From: Synaphobranchus kaupii
Taxonomy: Eukaryota > Chordata > Actinopteri > Anguilliformes > Synaphobranchidae
Assembly: GCA_029718625.1 (NCBI GenBank)
Contig: CM056380.1
Span: 13,818,786-13,882,785, forward strand
Length of the DNA: 64,000 bases
Direction of reading: 5' to 3'
Below are positions 11,691-23,699 of the stretch, piece by piece. A program made the position numbers and the translations under genes. The notes below the pieces were generated by a model. The model searched no databases, was not told the DNA's origin, and was given only the letters and a program-made list of their open reading frames with translations. The number at the start of each line of letters is the position of its first letter. Position 1 is the first letter of the stretch.

Positions 11691-14600
11691 AATGTGGCAT
11701 CGCTGGGTCCTTTAAAAAAATATATTATTGTTTTTATTATTATTATTAGACCAGATTTATCATCTGTAACTCTGTTACTTCTCTGAACTCCTTAAACATC
11801 CTAGAATGTGAAGCGTTTGTTTTGCCTTGTAATGTACCGTATGGGACTGATTGTTATTGTCTTGGCCTCTGGGTAATAAACAGGAGTAATTGCTCCATCC
11901 TGCCGCCCGTCCGAGAGGCAGTGTGATGGATAACCTTGAGCTGGGAAGGGCAACACCACAACAGCATTAGATCAAAAGCAAAGGGAAGCGCGCTGCCACA
12001 CGGGCGTAAGTAAACAAACACAGCAAACACAAATATAAAAACCCTCGCCCTGTTCTGTCCTTCCTCGGTCAGAGTTTACACAGAGTATACACACCGCATG
12101 GTCGTGCTGCATTCATAATACCAGTGTTTCGAGTCAAATGGGCTATTATCAATGGATGGTCAGAGAGAGAATTTAAAAAAAAATCATAAACACCCCCTAT
12201 TTCAAATCTGGTTTGTACTCTGAGGTTAATAAACAGGCTCCATCTATCTTACAAAACCACAAGGACAAATCCCAGGAAACACTAAACTTGTTTCCGACAC
12301 GATTAAGGAAGAAAATTACTTTGTTTGACAAGTCAAACTGAAAAGAATCTGACAATAACCCTGCGGGGACCCACTGCTGAGATTCAGATAGTCTGAAGTC
12401 TCTGTAATGAGAAAATAAGCCAGGTAGTCGGTAATGTATGGTTAGCCCTGTGTCCAGTGCATGTACCCCCCCCCCCCCCCCGCACCCAATGCTTTCCATC
12501 CTGCCCACACTTCCTCTTCAGATAGGAACCTGCCACTGTGAGTAAAAGTAGTTCTTTGAGTCCATTCTCTGGCCTTGTGACAAAGCAAGATCATATCACA
12601 ATCTCATGGAGAAATGAACTGGTTACAGACCCAATTCCAACCTCACAGAAGGAAAAAAAAAAAGAATCACACAATAGAAAGTCTAAGCTCAATGCGTTCT
12701 GCAAAATCTAAGATGGCTATTCATTCGGAACGCATTACGTCGCGGGACTGACGGATTGAACCACCTTAACACAGGATCAGGTTTGGCCCGATCCGTTCCT
12801 GCCGCTCTGGAGATAACGCGCAAATGCTATTCCGACCAATGATGAGTTCACAAAGGAAGCGTGCGGCCGCACAGCTAAATAACAAGGGGGACTGGAGATT
12901 CACAAAGAGGGCGTGATCACGATGTGTCATCCGGACAGGGCGTCATCCGGATGATGACTGTTTTTCAAATGATACAATGTGGATTCGCAATGTCTGCATG
13001 CTGAAACAAACGTTAGGCATTTACTATAGACTTGCTAATGTTTCTGAACCAAAATCACCACAGCAGCATTTTATCTCCCACAAAAACCTTAATCAACAGG
13101 TCGTTCTTTTTGGGGCAAAATATACAATAATACAACAACAACAACATACTAGCAATGCATGCTATTAACAGCGCAAATATTTCAGCAAAGGATGGTGGAC
13201 TAATGGATCCACTCAAACTCTGTACTTAACTCAGTCTTTAAAAGTAAGTGTTCCTACATTTCTGGGATTTTTATTTTTATTTTTTTTAAATTAATTTTGA
13301 ACTAGTTTTGAAGAAAAATAGCAACTCAGAATTCCCTTAATTGCAGACGGCGTCATTGGCGAGGAGTACATGGATGCAAATATTTCAGAGCAAAGAGCAA
13401 GCAGTTTACACCCTAAAGTTACTCTTTTGTAACAAACACTGCTGGTAGCAGGACGAGGTGTTCGAGGGAAACAGTTTAGTTTAATGCATGTTTAATGCTT
13501 TTTTTGTTTCTGGTACCATAACCCCAACACTACTTTTGATAACTCCGTAATGAAAAATAAAGCAAACGTTAAAATTCATATCACGTGACTCAAAGCATCT
13601 CTAAATCGGTTTGGAAACAATTAGCAAACCTGAAAACATTAATATGCTCAACATGGACAGCAGAGATATGATTTCCCTTAGAAAAATCATGATTGTAGCC
13701 TATTTGACCACAATGGAATTCACACTGATAATATTATAGAACAAGTCTGATAAACCACATCCAGATAAGCCATAAATCCTGCACAAAGCTATCAATCTGT
13801 CTACAATACCCCAGCATCTCCGTGCTAAGCAACTCTGGGCATGTGAACCGTAGGGCTGTAGAAAATGTGTAATAATGGCGTTTATGGTGTTGAGGGACAA
13901 CATGTTTGAAGCATGTTTTTCCACATTCTGTCACACTGTTCTGGCACACTGAACAGGAAACAAAACACACATGTTCCATACTGGGCTTCATACTGAATGA
14001 ACAGGTAAGATCTGCTGCTGCATGGAAACATACTGGAATGTTCAACAGCTTAATACATCCAGTCCTTTATTTCAAGCCCTTCCAAAGCTCTCTCATTAAA
14101 AAAAAAGAATGGTTCAAAGCCTTTGTGCATCTTACAAGAAAACTAGCAAGCCCAAGAAATGTAAATTATGAGAAATGATTAATCATCTTTATAGGCTACC
14201 GCATACTAAATAATTTATGCTGATAAAAAAATTATCCTGAGTAATTGCCGCTGAATTTCATTAGACCTTTTCATTTTTATCACACACTTAATGCCACATC
14301 ATTTGTATGAAAGTGATATTCATTTATGTTCTATAACAGGCATAAATAACATCAAAGTAACATAAAACATAACATCCCGTATATCTATGGCATGCCTTTC
14401 AAACAAGTTGTTCAATAAAGATTAAAATTGAGTTGTGAGAGAACAGCCAGTGGCAATAGTAGGTGCTGTTTTTATTTGAATTAAGTTTAATTATATGGCA
14501 TCCTTGCTTTGAGTGGGAAAAGCACATTAATTTCCACCTTCATTTGTGTCCTTGGAGCCCAGGCTGCCCCTCAATCCACGGTTATATATGTTTTAAGTAG

Positions 14601-15580
14601 TTTCCTTTAATATTGAAAAATAAAACTCTCCCAAGAAGCAATGAAGGGTGGCACTGTATACAGTGGAATACAACGTAACACAGCTCCCCCTCCAAAACAA
14701 CATACATCTGTACAGAGTGCATTAAATACGTTAAAAACAATAAATTAAAACACTAAATGGGCAGATCCAAAGTATTTGTTGTGCTTAACTGTCATTTATT
14801 AGTGCATCAATCACGTGGATATTCATGCAACTGGAGAGATCAATAATAGGGAACGTGTTTCATGTTGACAACAATAAAGATCTATACTTAATATAATAGT
14901 AGAAACACAAATTACCAGATAGGACTTCAGTGATGCAGTTGAGTCTGTAAGAGCAATGGTTTGCATTCGTGCCTTTCAAGGTAACAGGCAAAGTATTATC
15001 CAAGCACCTAACACCGTCTTTCATGGTGTATTGATTTACATGTTTTGATAAAATTGTCAGCGCGCAACAGGGAAGATCTACGAGAAAAGGCGGAGGTAGT
15101 ATAACGCAAAGCAAAGCGTTTCCGTACACTGCGCAAAAGGATTCCGTTCTGCAAGTTTGCAAAACAGATTTGGGTATAAAAAACAAATATAAAACAAAAT
15201 CAATCGGTAACTCTTATATCAAGAGCAATTTTCAAAACAGTGATGCATTCAATAAAATAGATCAAAAGAAAATCGGAAGACTATTGCTACTCTAAGTAGA
15301 AAAAAGGCGAACACAATTATTGAGTAACAAGATAAAAATTAATAACATGAAAAATATAATATACTGAAAATGTAACCTATCCGAAACAGCCATTATTACA
15401 CTTACAGGTACTTTAATTAAAAAAAGAAAGAAAAAGACACACACCAGAGCTGTCTTGTACAGCAATAGCGTTATAATTCTGCTGATACCATTCTGGTGTC
15501 ATAGACATCTATCCAAAAGTCGAAATGCGTATTAAAAGAAAAAGCAAGAAATATACAAAGATATATGCGTAGCGAGATAC
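11691..15580. other. Unique AT-rich non-coding stretch
   Basis: About 3.9 kb with no recognised gene. It contains a 16-17-base C run near 12466-12482. A moderately CpG-containing patch lies near 12700-12950, and there are several smooth AT-rich blocks with TAAT-type motifs (near 11880-12000 and 14180-14480) that could be conserved regulatory DNA. None of the open frames (up to 108 codons) shows a protein motif. Confidence 0.35.
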
Positions 15581-15642
15581 TAACAGCAAAAAGAAAAAGA
15601 AGAAAGACAAAGAAGAAAAAGATAAGGGGGAAAATTACTCAC

Positions 15643-15880
15643 CAAGCAAAATTTCAGAGACAGAAAGAGAGAGAGGGAGAGAGAGAGCAAAAATGCGAAA
15701 GGGCGTAAAGAGATCGACTGAGCAAAAAAGCAGACAAGCCAGAGGGCAGCGACGCAGACTGAACCGAGAAGCCTGTTCGGCACTCAAAGACTATCATCAT
15801 GGAGCAAACCACTCGCTCACCACGGGGGGGAACCACGGAGGTGTTTAATAAATCATATTAATGTAGGCTACGTGCGCGCG
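15643..15880 (-). other. Possible 5' exon on the minus strand ending in a strong splice donor
   Basis: Read on the minus strand, this segment has features of a first exon. It starts just downstream of a CG-rich patch (GTGCGCGCGCGGTCCTCCGT on the plus strand near 15871-15890). It contains a pyrimidine tract of TCTCTC and CCCTCTCTCTC, and it ends in TTGCTTG followed by GTGAGTA, an excellent match to the vertebrate 5' splice consensus (15636-15642). Open frames of 60-67 codons cross it but resemble nothing known, so it would more likely be a 5' UTR or long non-coding RNA exon. No second exon was found. The call rests on composition and one donor site only. Confidence 0.22.
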
Positions 15881-15889
15881 CGGTCCTCC

Positions 15890-17877
15890 GTCCACTCCAC
15901 GACAAACGCAAACCTTGGTAAAGTTACACATTTACATGTAAGAAGACGTTGCTTGTTACGAATGGCAATATGACAGTCTTGGATATTTTCACTTTCAATG
16001 TTCATTCCGGGTCTGACCACTTTTAATAATAATAAAACCTATTCGTTGCGTGCAGTGAATTCCGCCACTCTCTCTGTGCAAGCGCGCGGTCACCCTGCAA
16101 CACCAGTCCACACGCTGAAGTGTAAGCAAAAACACATACGCACTACTTGTTTTGTACGTACGGTAGGCCTATATATCCAAATCCAAAAGCATCAACTTAT
16201 TCTTAGTATTTCTTGCATTGCAAGGTAAATCACTATATTGTCCAGACAGTATCTGCCAATATTACATAACCTCCAGCCTTAGATTTATATGAAAGAAAGA
16301 TAGACATTTCAAACATATCGGTGTCTCATAATTTTAAGTATTGCTACTTCCTAGCAGTGCATATATTCAGTGTACATTTGTACAATACATATTCAATAAT
16401 ATATTGTGTGTAATTCTACTCACCTAATGGGTGTTTGAAATAAACACTATTTAGATGCTGGAAAACTATGAAAACACACCAAAAGATCCCAGACACTTTC
16501 CAACAAAACTAATAAAACAAATCAATCATGAACACATTTAAGTCAGAATATTGGCGAAATATTACAGTATGTTTCTTTTAAAATGGTCTGTTTTCTGCAT
16601 AAATTAATGGTGCCTAAATGGTATTTCAGAGTATTTGACCCAGGTTTGTCATTTCAGTCATGCATGTGATCGTAAAGAGAGAGTCACAAGGGAATAAGGC
16701 ATTGTACCTTGTATCCTTGTAGACCAGAGGAAAAATGGTGACGTTATCTTGCGTTTTCTTTCTGCCAGATGGAAACTGCTTTGGGGCCACACAAACTTAA
16801 ATGCCATGACTGTTGGAAAGGGGTCCTGGGCAGTTATGAGCACGTCCAAGAGGCCCGGAGCATACACAGGGGAGTGCTAGTGGAACTGACGACCTGAGGC
16901 CCCCAAGACAGGGAGGGGCCCTCAGAAGGCCTGGACTAAAGAGGTTGCATTGGGACAGGGGCCCAGAGAGACTACATTCATTCGCACGGGGCCCAGAATT
17001 TTGTGCTACGTCCCGGAGCATACACACACTCCATCAGTATCTGTCAGTGTATAACGGAGGCACACCAGTTCATCCCAGCCCAGTGAGGACATGCGCTTTT
17101 GGAAGAGTAGGAATTTTTCCCTCAGAGGAAAACTCATTGGCCTTCTGACATCTGTGGCCCCTTGGGTATGAACACAAACGGACACAAGTGTCACAGGCTC
17201 AGCGTCAAAACCGCCTGCCCTGCTCAGAGAACACCAGGAATGCGTCTCTTGGCCTACAGATTATTTTGAGCCGGGGAGCAAACAAACCAGCTCAAATTTC
17301 CCTTCTCAAAACAAAACAGAGAGATTATTTTCTGTTCTCCCTCAAGGGATTCCAGTAGAAATAATTTAAATGACTCAAAAGGCTGTTTCAGCAAATTCTT
17401 CAATTTCTCTTTCAGGATGCTTTCTCGAACCAGGACTTAGCTCTGCTCAGCCTCCACCGTCTTGTCGCCCCGGCTCCCAGCATCCGACAAAGTGAAGGGA
17501 AGGCTTCTTAAAATCCTTGGATACAATCAAATGAAGCACATGCCAGCTGGACACATTAGAGATCCCTGAAAGGGCGTGACAGCCAATTAAAGAACAAACT
17601 CCACAAATGAGCACTCCCCCGAAGAGGATTGGCCCTGGGTTGCCACACCCCCTTCTAAAAGCAGCTATCCTCCACACACGGCATTAGGGAAAAGCTGTGA
17701 AGGCGTGGTTTATCATCTCAACTGTAGCTTATGCTCAAACTATCAACACCTGGAAATATCACTCGCCATACATTGCACAGAAATATCACACACCACACAG
17801 ACATATCATAAACCATACACTGCAAAGAAATATCACACACTACACTCCCCAGAGAAATATTAAAGTGTTGACTCATT
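15890..17877. other. Unique sequence, nothing firmly recognised
   Basis: The phrase CCCGGAGCATACACA occurs twice (near 16855 and 17012), suggesting a small old duplication. At 17750-17870 a phrase of the form AAATATCACACACYACAC is repeated three or four times with decay. No coding signal was found. Confidence 0.35.
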
Positions 17878-18085
17878 ATGAAGGTGGAGAGCCTTTGAGA
17901 AGGTGCAGATTCTTTGTGAAGGTATAGATTATCTATGAAGGTATAGGTTATCTGTGAAGGTGGATATATGTGAAGGTTTTGACTTTGAAATGTTGTAGAG
18001 TCTTTGTGAATGTGGTCACTCGTTAAAAAGTCAGAGAATATTTCTGAATATGGGGACTCTAAGGTAGCGACTCTGTTAAGGTGTA
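17878..18085. repeat. Decayed 36-bp-type minisatellite (left relic)
   Basis: Degenerate tandem phrases GAAGGTGGAGAGCCTTTGAG, AAGGTGCAGATTCTTTGTG and GAAGGTATAGATTATC recur. They clearly relate to the well-preserved array at 22607-22816, whose unit is GAAGGTGGAGAGTCTTTGAG plus AAGGTGGAGGCTGTAT. The two stretches now flank 4.5 kb of transposon-like DNA. Confidence 0.65.
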
Positions 18086-18089
18086 GACT

Positions 18090-18190
18090 AGTGTTCCTCA
18101 ATCTTATCCAGAAAGGGCCGGAGTGGGTGCAGGCTTTTGTTCCAACCAAGCAGCAACATACCTGATTCTACCAATCAAGCACTAGTCTAC
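18090..18190 (+). mobile_element. Left-end fragment of a hAT-like MITE
   Basis: The sequence AGTGTTCCTCAATCTTATCC, followed by AGAAAGGGCCGG and GCAGGCTTTTGTTCCAACC, matches the start of the MITE at 23282-23478 (TGTCCAATCTTACCC, then TTTTTGTTTTAGCCC). No matching right end was found, so it is a truncated copy abutting the GGTTCTA block. Confidence 0.55.
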
Positions 18191-18219
18191 ATTATTTAAA
18201 AAAATCAGTGCTAACTAGA

Positions 18220-18600
18220 ACCTTAAAGGGTTCTCTGGCTTGTCCCTGTGGGGGAACCTTCTAGGTAAAACCTTCTTGGAAGGGTTCTACATAGAACCCT
18301 CTATGAAAGGGTTCTTGGTAGAACCCTATTAAATGGTTCTTGGTAGAACCCTCGGTGAAGGGTTCTACCAATAACCTTTTTTCTTTGAACGGTTCTACCT
18401 CGAACCCTCTAGGAAGGGTTCTGCCCATAACCCTTTTGTCTTCTAATGTTCTACCAAGAACCGTCTACAAAGGGTTCTACCTATAACCCTTTCATTTTTA
18501 ATGGTTCTACCTAGAACCCTCTATGAAGGGTTCTGCTTAGAACCATTATCTTCTACTGGTTCTAACTAGAACCATTTAGAATCTTGAGGCTCTCCATATC
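18220..18600. repeat. GGTTCTA/TAGAACC inverted-motif block (left)
   Basis: About ten imperfect palindromes of the form GGGTTCTANNTAGAACCC, spaced about 30-45 bp apart. A second block lies at 22440-22600. Its reverse complement shares the phrases AAAGGGTTCT and GGAAGGGTTCTACATAGAACC (here near 18279-18297). The two blocks are probably the opposed ends of one large element or of two related copies. Confidence 0.65.
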
Positions 18601-19839
18601 TTTTGGTGTATGAGCATTATTATTACACAGTTCTTTAATGTATATTATTATCAGTAGTGGGCAGTAATTCTACAAAGGCATGTCCAATTCCACATGTACT
18701 TAGAAGAGCAAGCACACAGTTTTATTTAGCATTTATTTATAAACAATTCTATTTAGAAATCTAGGAGGGTTGTTGGATGAGGTGGGGAAGCCCTATGAGG
18801 TAAGAGGGAGGAGCAATCAGGATGGGAAAGGTGATGTAGATCCAGCAGAAATGTGTCACAGGTGAGAGCAGGAGCAACATGACCAAGAGGTCTAGGCACT
18901 TCAGGGTGTCTTCAGAAATTGACATTGGGTGACCTCTGGCAGTAGAGACATAGAGAGAGAAAAGAGATGGTTAGTGTCAAAGATTACTCTGTACACCAGA
19001 TGTTTTACTTTAGAGTATTTTATTTTATTTTATTTTTTTTCTTGATCAGTTTCGCTATAAAGAAAATTCAGCTATGCTGTTGTGATACTAAAAAAAATCT
19101 GTTTTAATCAAATGTATAATATGAACATTTAAAATCGTGAGGGAATTGGGGCGGGACTTGATAAGCAGGCTGCTTTTTTCCCGTATCCCTTTTCGGCAGG
19201 AAATGTATTTGTTAAATGCATATTTCAGAAATGTGATGCAATGTGACTATACACATGCCGAAATAAACAAATAAACAATTAATTTAAAAGCACAAAAAAT
19301 AAAAAATAAAAAAACAGGTTGAATTAAATGAATGAATTTAAGATAAAATAAACCATTAACCTTCCTGTTATGTTAGGGTCAAAATGGACCCTTTTCAGTT
19401 GATTTTAACATCAGAAAGCTTTGAAAAAGGTTGAACGAAACATCAGCACTGAATAAAAAAATTGAGATTAATGCAGGATACGGTGTGTGGGAGTACTTCT
19501 CTTTTCTATACATCTGACTTTATCCTTCAAGCACCCATACTACAATAACCAGGTGTGAAAATACTTTTTTATCAAGAGTTTAACATCAGTGAAATGCTAT
19601 TAAACCTATTTTTTCCATATGAAACTTGATAACATCCTCAACATAGGGGACGTGAACATGTGAAACTGGAAAAAAAAAGTGCACAAGTGCTGGAAATAGA
19701 CAACCAAGCCACTGGCACACCTCCTGGCTTGTCCAGTTGGTAAAATAATCCATGTCTCTAAAAAATATAAAGCAGGAAACAAACAATAGCATTAAATTTA
19801 AAAAATGCACCTTGAACCACACATTTCTTAAGCTACCCA

Positions 19840-19877
<38 letters not shown>

Positions 19878-20000
19878 CATACAGCTTACCTTTTATCCAG
19901 AAAACATAACCTTCTGTCAAGTTGAAAATCCTTTTCTGTCTGTTTCTCTGAAAGTCCAGCTGGAGTAATCAATCCTCACACTGAGGCCCACAAATTCAGT
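18601..20000. other. Interior of the 18.2-22.6 kb block, first part
   Basis: AT-rich sequence with no transposase frame. A short (AT)n run lies at about 19848-19872. The 84-codon minus frame at 19586-19840 has no motif. Confidence 0.35.
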
Positions 20001-20008
20001 CCCTAGAC

Positions 20009-20211
20009 CAGGGATGTCAAACTCATTCCATCGAGGGCTGAGGATATGCAGGTTTTTGTTCCGATTGTGCCCTACACCAGCTGATTTCACTAATTAGCTC
20101 AGCTCTTCAACCAAGGAGGTGAACTAATTAGTGTAATCAGCTGGTGTAGAGCATGGTTAGAAAAGAACTTGCATACACTTGGCCCTCAATGGAACGAGTT
20201 TGACACCACTG
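20009..20211. mobile_element. hAT MITE (203 bp) with perfect 8-bp target duplication
   Basis: The left terminus CAGGGATGTCAAACTCATTC and the reverse-complemented right terminus CAGTGGTGTCAAACTCGTTC are long inverted repeats. They continue through CATNGAGGGC, and the interior is also palindromic (TACACCAGCTGATTTCACTAATT against its complement). The octamer CCCTAGAC lies exactly on both sides (20001-20008 and 20212-20219). This is a complete non-autonomous insertion. Confidence 0.93.
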
Positions 20212-20631
20212 CCCTAGACCTAACCCCTTCCTGTTTGCAGATATGAAAGGACTCTGATAGGCTATGTGGAGCCTGCACCATATTGCTTTGACCTATCAAT
20301 TTCTTTCTGCAAACATGAATGGGCCAAAATGGGTGTTTCTGGCCTTTTTTTTTACGACTGGTTGACGTAGAAAAATCACACCCAGGTGGTGAAGTAAGCG
20401 GTGCGTGTGACGGGCTACTCCTGATTGGTCTAAATCTCATGCTACAAATGGACACGTCACGTATAGAAGCGGCTGCACTGCTTAAAAAGACCAAATGCCA
20501 TTTACATATGTATTTTTTCATGATTCAAGCTATTCCGTTTTTAATTAACAAATATTTTTCTTTTTGCTTGACCAGACAGCAACCCTGTATTCAGCTACCC
20601 TACAATCATCATCATCAGTTAATTTTACCTT

Positions 20632-20705
20632 ATTGCCCATGTTGGGATTTGAACCAGCAGCTCTCTGGTTACCAGGCCACAGTCTTAACCTCTAGGCTAC
20701 AATGC
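20632..20705 (-). mobile_element. tRNA-derived SINE head (minus strand)
   Basis: On the minus strand the segment reads GTAGCCTAGAGGTTAAGACT, an RNA polymerase III A-box context. About 35 bp downstream comes CTGGTTCAAATCCCAACAT, a good B box (GGTTCAAATCC). The spacing and the CTGGTAACCAG stem phrase are those of fish SINE heads. It is not a functional tRNA because no acceptor-stem pairing is seen. The SINE tail continues to lower coordinates as ATGATGATGATTG. Confidence 0.7.
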
Positions 20706-22108
20706 AATAATCTGTTTTCAAAGCACTAGTGATCCAATACAATGTACCTCCGCTGAATGCCTTGTACACATTTGGCATAGATATGTCTTAGTTGAGCCAA
20801 GCTGTCAACAGCTCAGTTTGTATTGCTGCAGATTGTAGTGCCCTTTGGTAAAAATGTCTGATTGATTGGACTTTATCAATGAATTCAACTCTTCAACAAA
20901 CGTCATTACAAAATTAACCATAATATTATGGATGAAATTATGACAAATATACCAAGTAAGGCAGAATATGTACACTTAAAGGATAAAGGAGATCCTGGAT
21001 ACATGTACAAACATTCACAAATACAGTTTAAAATATTGGGAAACATTTCTTTTTGAGGGTAAGAATGAGATCCTCACGTTATTCATATTTATTTAGTAAT
21101 TCATTCATATTTTTTCAATAATTCAGTATTTATAATATTCATTAATAAAACACTGTTGTAGTGAGGTTTGGTCACTTTTATTCTGAATTAAGTTCAAAAC
21201 TCAATTAGAATTCTATATGTCAGTAGAGCCCAACTTAGTGAAATAACGTAGACATGACAATGGGTTGGAAAAATGACATGTTTTATTGGCTACAACTATG
21301 AATATGTGAATAATAGAAACAATAATTGATATAACATTCTATGACTTAATCTTAATCAGAGGAAATTATAATTATGTGATGGTTAAATATAGAAGCTAAT
21401 TAAGTCCTACCATTAACAAAGGTTAGTTTGTGTTACGGGTTAATGACACGATAAACTATATTTTATGGTTAGCTCGTTTTATCAGTCTCATACATATAAA
21501 GTTTTAACAGTGTAAAACTATAAGGTCAGGGAAATTGGCTACTGTTTGTCAGTGTCATTATTATTTTAAAAATGGCTTATTTGGGTTTGTGTGTGATTCT
21601 TTTTACTAGGCTCATTTGTCACCTAAATGGAACTCTCTGTCAGGTTCCAATCGCACTGCATCCCGAATTGAAGTTTGTGTTTTAAACATCTTTAAACAAC
21701 ACCTACTTGAAATGGTTGATCCTCTATAAACATCTCTAGAAATGTTTAAACCATGAAATAAATTCTGAGATGTAGATTAGATTTGAATGTAAGACCTGTC
21801 ACTCAGTCCGGTTCACTAATCAATATGCTACTGATCTAAGACCTCATGCAAGGCAAGCAAACCCAAAATCCCAAAGCCTACAAAATAACACATTTAAGAC
21901 AGTTGAATTCACAATTAGATTAGATTCTCACCAGCTGGGAATCGAACATACAATGTTGAGGTTATTAGTCCTGGTCCTTAATCATAGAGCCACTGTCACT
22001 CAAACTCCGATGGACAAATGTTAGCCCTTCAACCCAAGTCCGAGTAAGAACAATGGTCTGACTGAAGAAAGTCCTACTGAGAATGAAGCAAGTCTGAATG
22101 AAAACAAA
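20706..22108. other. AT-rich interior, no gene recognised
   Basis: Low-complexity AT-rich DNA with no open frame above background and no terminal repeats identified. Confidence 0.35.
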
Positions 22109-22278
22109 GAGCGCAATTTTCAGGCTCTTACTGGTTTGACATGGAATATGGGATGCTCTGAGTGTACTGTACGTGTAGACTCAGAGCATTCCATTCCAAA
22201 ATCCATGCCACATTTTTAACACACCACCTGTCATTGCGCACAGCGCACTGGAGAAAAAGCCTGAAAATTGTGCCCAAA
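22109..22278. repeat. Imperfect hairpin of about 170 bp
   Basis: The outer arms GCGCAATTTTCAGGCT and AGCCTGAAAATTGTGCCC pair with each other. The inner arms TGGAATATGGGATGCTCTGAGT and ACTCAGAGCATTCCATTCCA also pair, closing on a loop GTACTGTACGTGTAG. It could be a MITE or a structured transcript. No target duplication was visible. Confidence 0.55.
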
Positions 22279-22439
22279 GTGTTCTAACATCAATACTGTA
22301 TATCAGATTACTGACGAAACATCTAGGCTAATGTTAAAGTTTAAACACTGATGAACATTAACACTAACATTGACACCTATTTAAAATGAAGACAAAATTA
22401 TATTTTTACAATATACATGTATGAAAAAATAGTAAAAAA

Positions 22440-22600
22440 TGGTTCTATGTAGAACCCTTTCACCTTCCAAAAAGTTCCTTAAGAACCCTTTTTTTCCCAA
22501 AAGGGTTTGTCAGATGAAAAGGGTTCTAGATAGAACCCTACCCCTCTGCTAAGAACCCTTTTGTAACCCTTTTTTGTTTTTTAGAGTGTATGCTACCTTT
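22440..22600. repeat. GGTTCTA/TAGAACC inverted-motif block (right), ending TTTTTTAGAGTG
   Basis: Contains GGTTCTATGTAGAACCCTTT and AAGGGTTCTAGATAGAACCC, and finishes with GTTTTTTAGAGTGTA. Reverse-complemented, this gives CACTCTAAAAAAC. A CACT(C/G)TAAAAA terminus resembles CACTA/EnSpm-type ends in fish, but the opposite end is not clean. The family assignment is therefore only a suggestion. Confidence 0.55.
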
Positions 22601-22606
22601 TTGTTT

Positions 22607-22816
22607 AGGTGGAGAGTCTTTGAGAAGGTGGAGGCTGTATGAAGGTGGAGAGTCTTTGAGAAGGTGGAGGCTGTATGAAGGTGGAGAGTCTTTGAGAAGG
22701 TGGAGGCTGTATGAAGGTGGAGAGTCTTTGAGAAGGTGGAGGCTGTATGAAAGTGGAGAGTCTTTGAGAAGGTGGAGGCTGTATGAAGGTGGAGAGTCTT
22801 TGAGAAGGTGGAGACT
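22607..22816. repeat. 36-bp minisatellite (about 6 units)
   Basis: Tandem GAAGGTGGAGAGTCTTTGAG plus AAGGTGGAGGCTGTAT, almost unmutated between copies. Each unit is itself a dimer of two roughly 18-bp halves, both starting (G)AAGGTGGAG. It is in multiples of three, so frames on both strands are open. No coding context was seen. Confidence 0.92.
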
Positions 22817-23281
22817 CTTGGCACTTGCAGGTTGAAGCTGGAACAGCTGTGCTGGAGTCAAGCCCGCTGTGCTCTTTCACTCCTCATTATTCCACACAGG
22901 GACAAATCTCATCTTACAGCAAGGTCCCGAAATGCATTCGACCCCTCACGACGCGTCACCATCGGTGACGGCAGCCAAAAGGCACATGAGGACGGCAAAC
23001 AGAGCGTTGGCAGTCGATGGTGGTGCACATAGCTGTACCCCGTGGTGTTTACACAGAGCAGTGCAATCCGAGAACATGGATTCCTGACAGTCTTTTATTA
23101 GCCAGTATATAATGCCACAGACTGCAACCCTCAATATGACAACAACATAACAGACTTTAGTTCTACTATATTCATGATATTAATATCATCTGCAATTATT
23201 TTACATGTATTTGAATGGCAGGTATGCTATCCGCCAAGTTTGGTCTTAGCAGGGCATGCCCCATTAATATACAGCACAGAG

Positions 23282-23478
23282 CAGAGGTGTCCAATCTTAC
23301 CCAAAATGGGCTGGTGCAGATGCAATCCATGTTTTTGTTTTAGCCCAGCACTATGACACCCGATTCAACCAATTAACTAATCAAGACCTTGGTAAGTAGA
23401 ATCAGATGTCTTAATGCTGGGCTGAAACAAAAACCTGTATCCATAACGACCCTTTTTGGATAAGATTGGTCACCCCTG
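23282..23478. mobile_element. hAT MITE (197 bp)
   Basis: The left terminus CAGAGGTGTCCAATCTTACC and the reverse-complemented right terminus CAGGGGTGACCAATCTTATC are inverted repeats. The interior also folds (TTTTGTTTTAGCCCAGCA against TGCTGGGCTGAAACAAAAA). The flanking octamers GCACAGAG and GCATATAC agree at only five of eight positions, so any target duplication has decayed or the ends shifted. Confidence 0.85.
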
Positions 23479-23546
23479 GCATATACTTTGTAGTTATTTC
23501 TGTCAGAAACTGAAAAGTAGCAATGACCACAGACTCCCACTTCTAG

Positions 23547-23693
23547 CAGGCATTAACCTCTGTACCATCTGACCTCATGTAAACACACATAATTCAGTGA
23601 CAGCTTCACACAACCACACACAGGCATTAACCTCTGTACCATCTGACTTCATACAAACACACATAATTCAGTGACAGCTTCACACAACCACAC
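23547..23693. repeat. 74-bp tandem duplication, two copies
   Basis: CAGGCATTAACCTCTGTACC begins one copy at about 23547 and the next at about 23621. Both continue through TAATTCAGTGACAGCTTCAC with only a few changes, so the duplication is recent. Confidence 0.85.
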
Positions 23694-23699
23694 AATCTT

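Noticed and set aside
20632..20705. A possible minus-strand tRNA gene
   Set aside because: A and B boxes are present, but the acceptor stem cannot pair and the sequence continues into a SINE-like tail. It is a SINE head.
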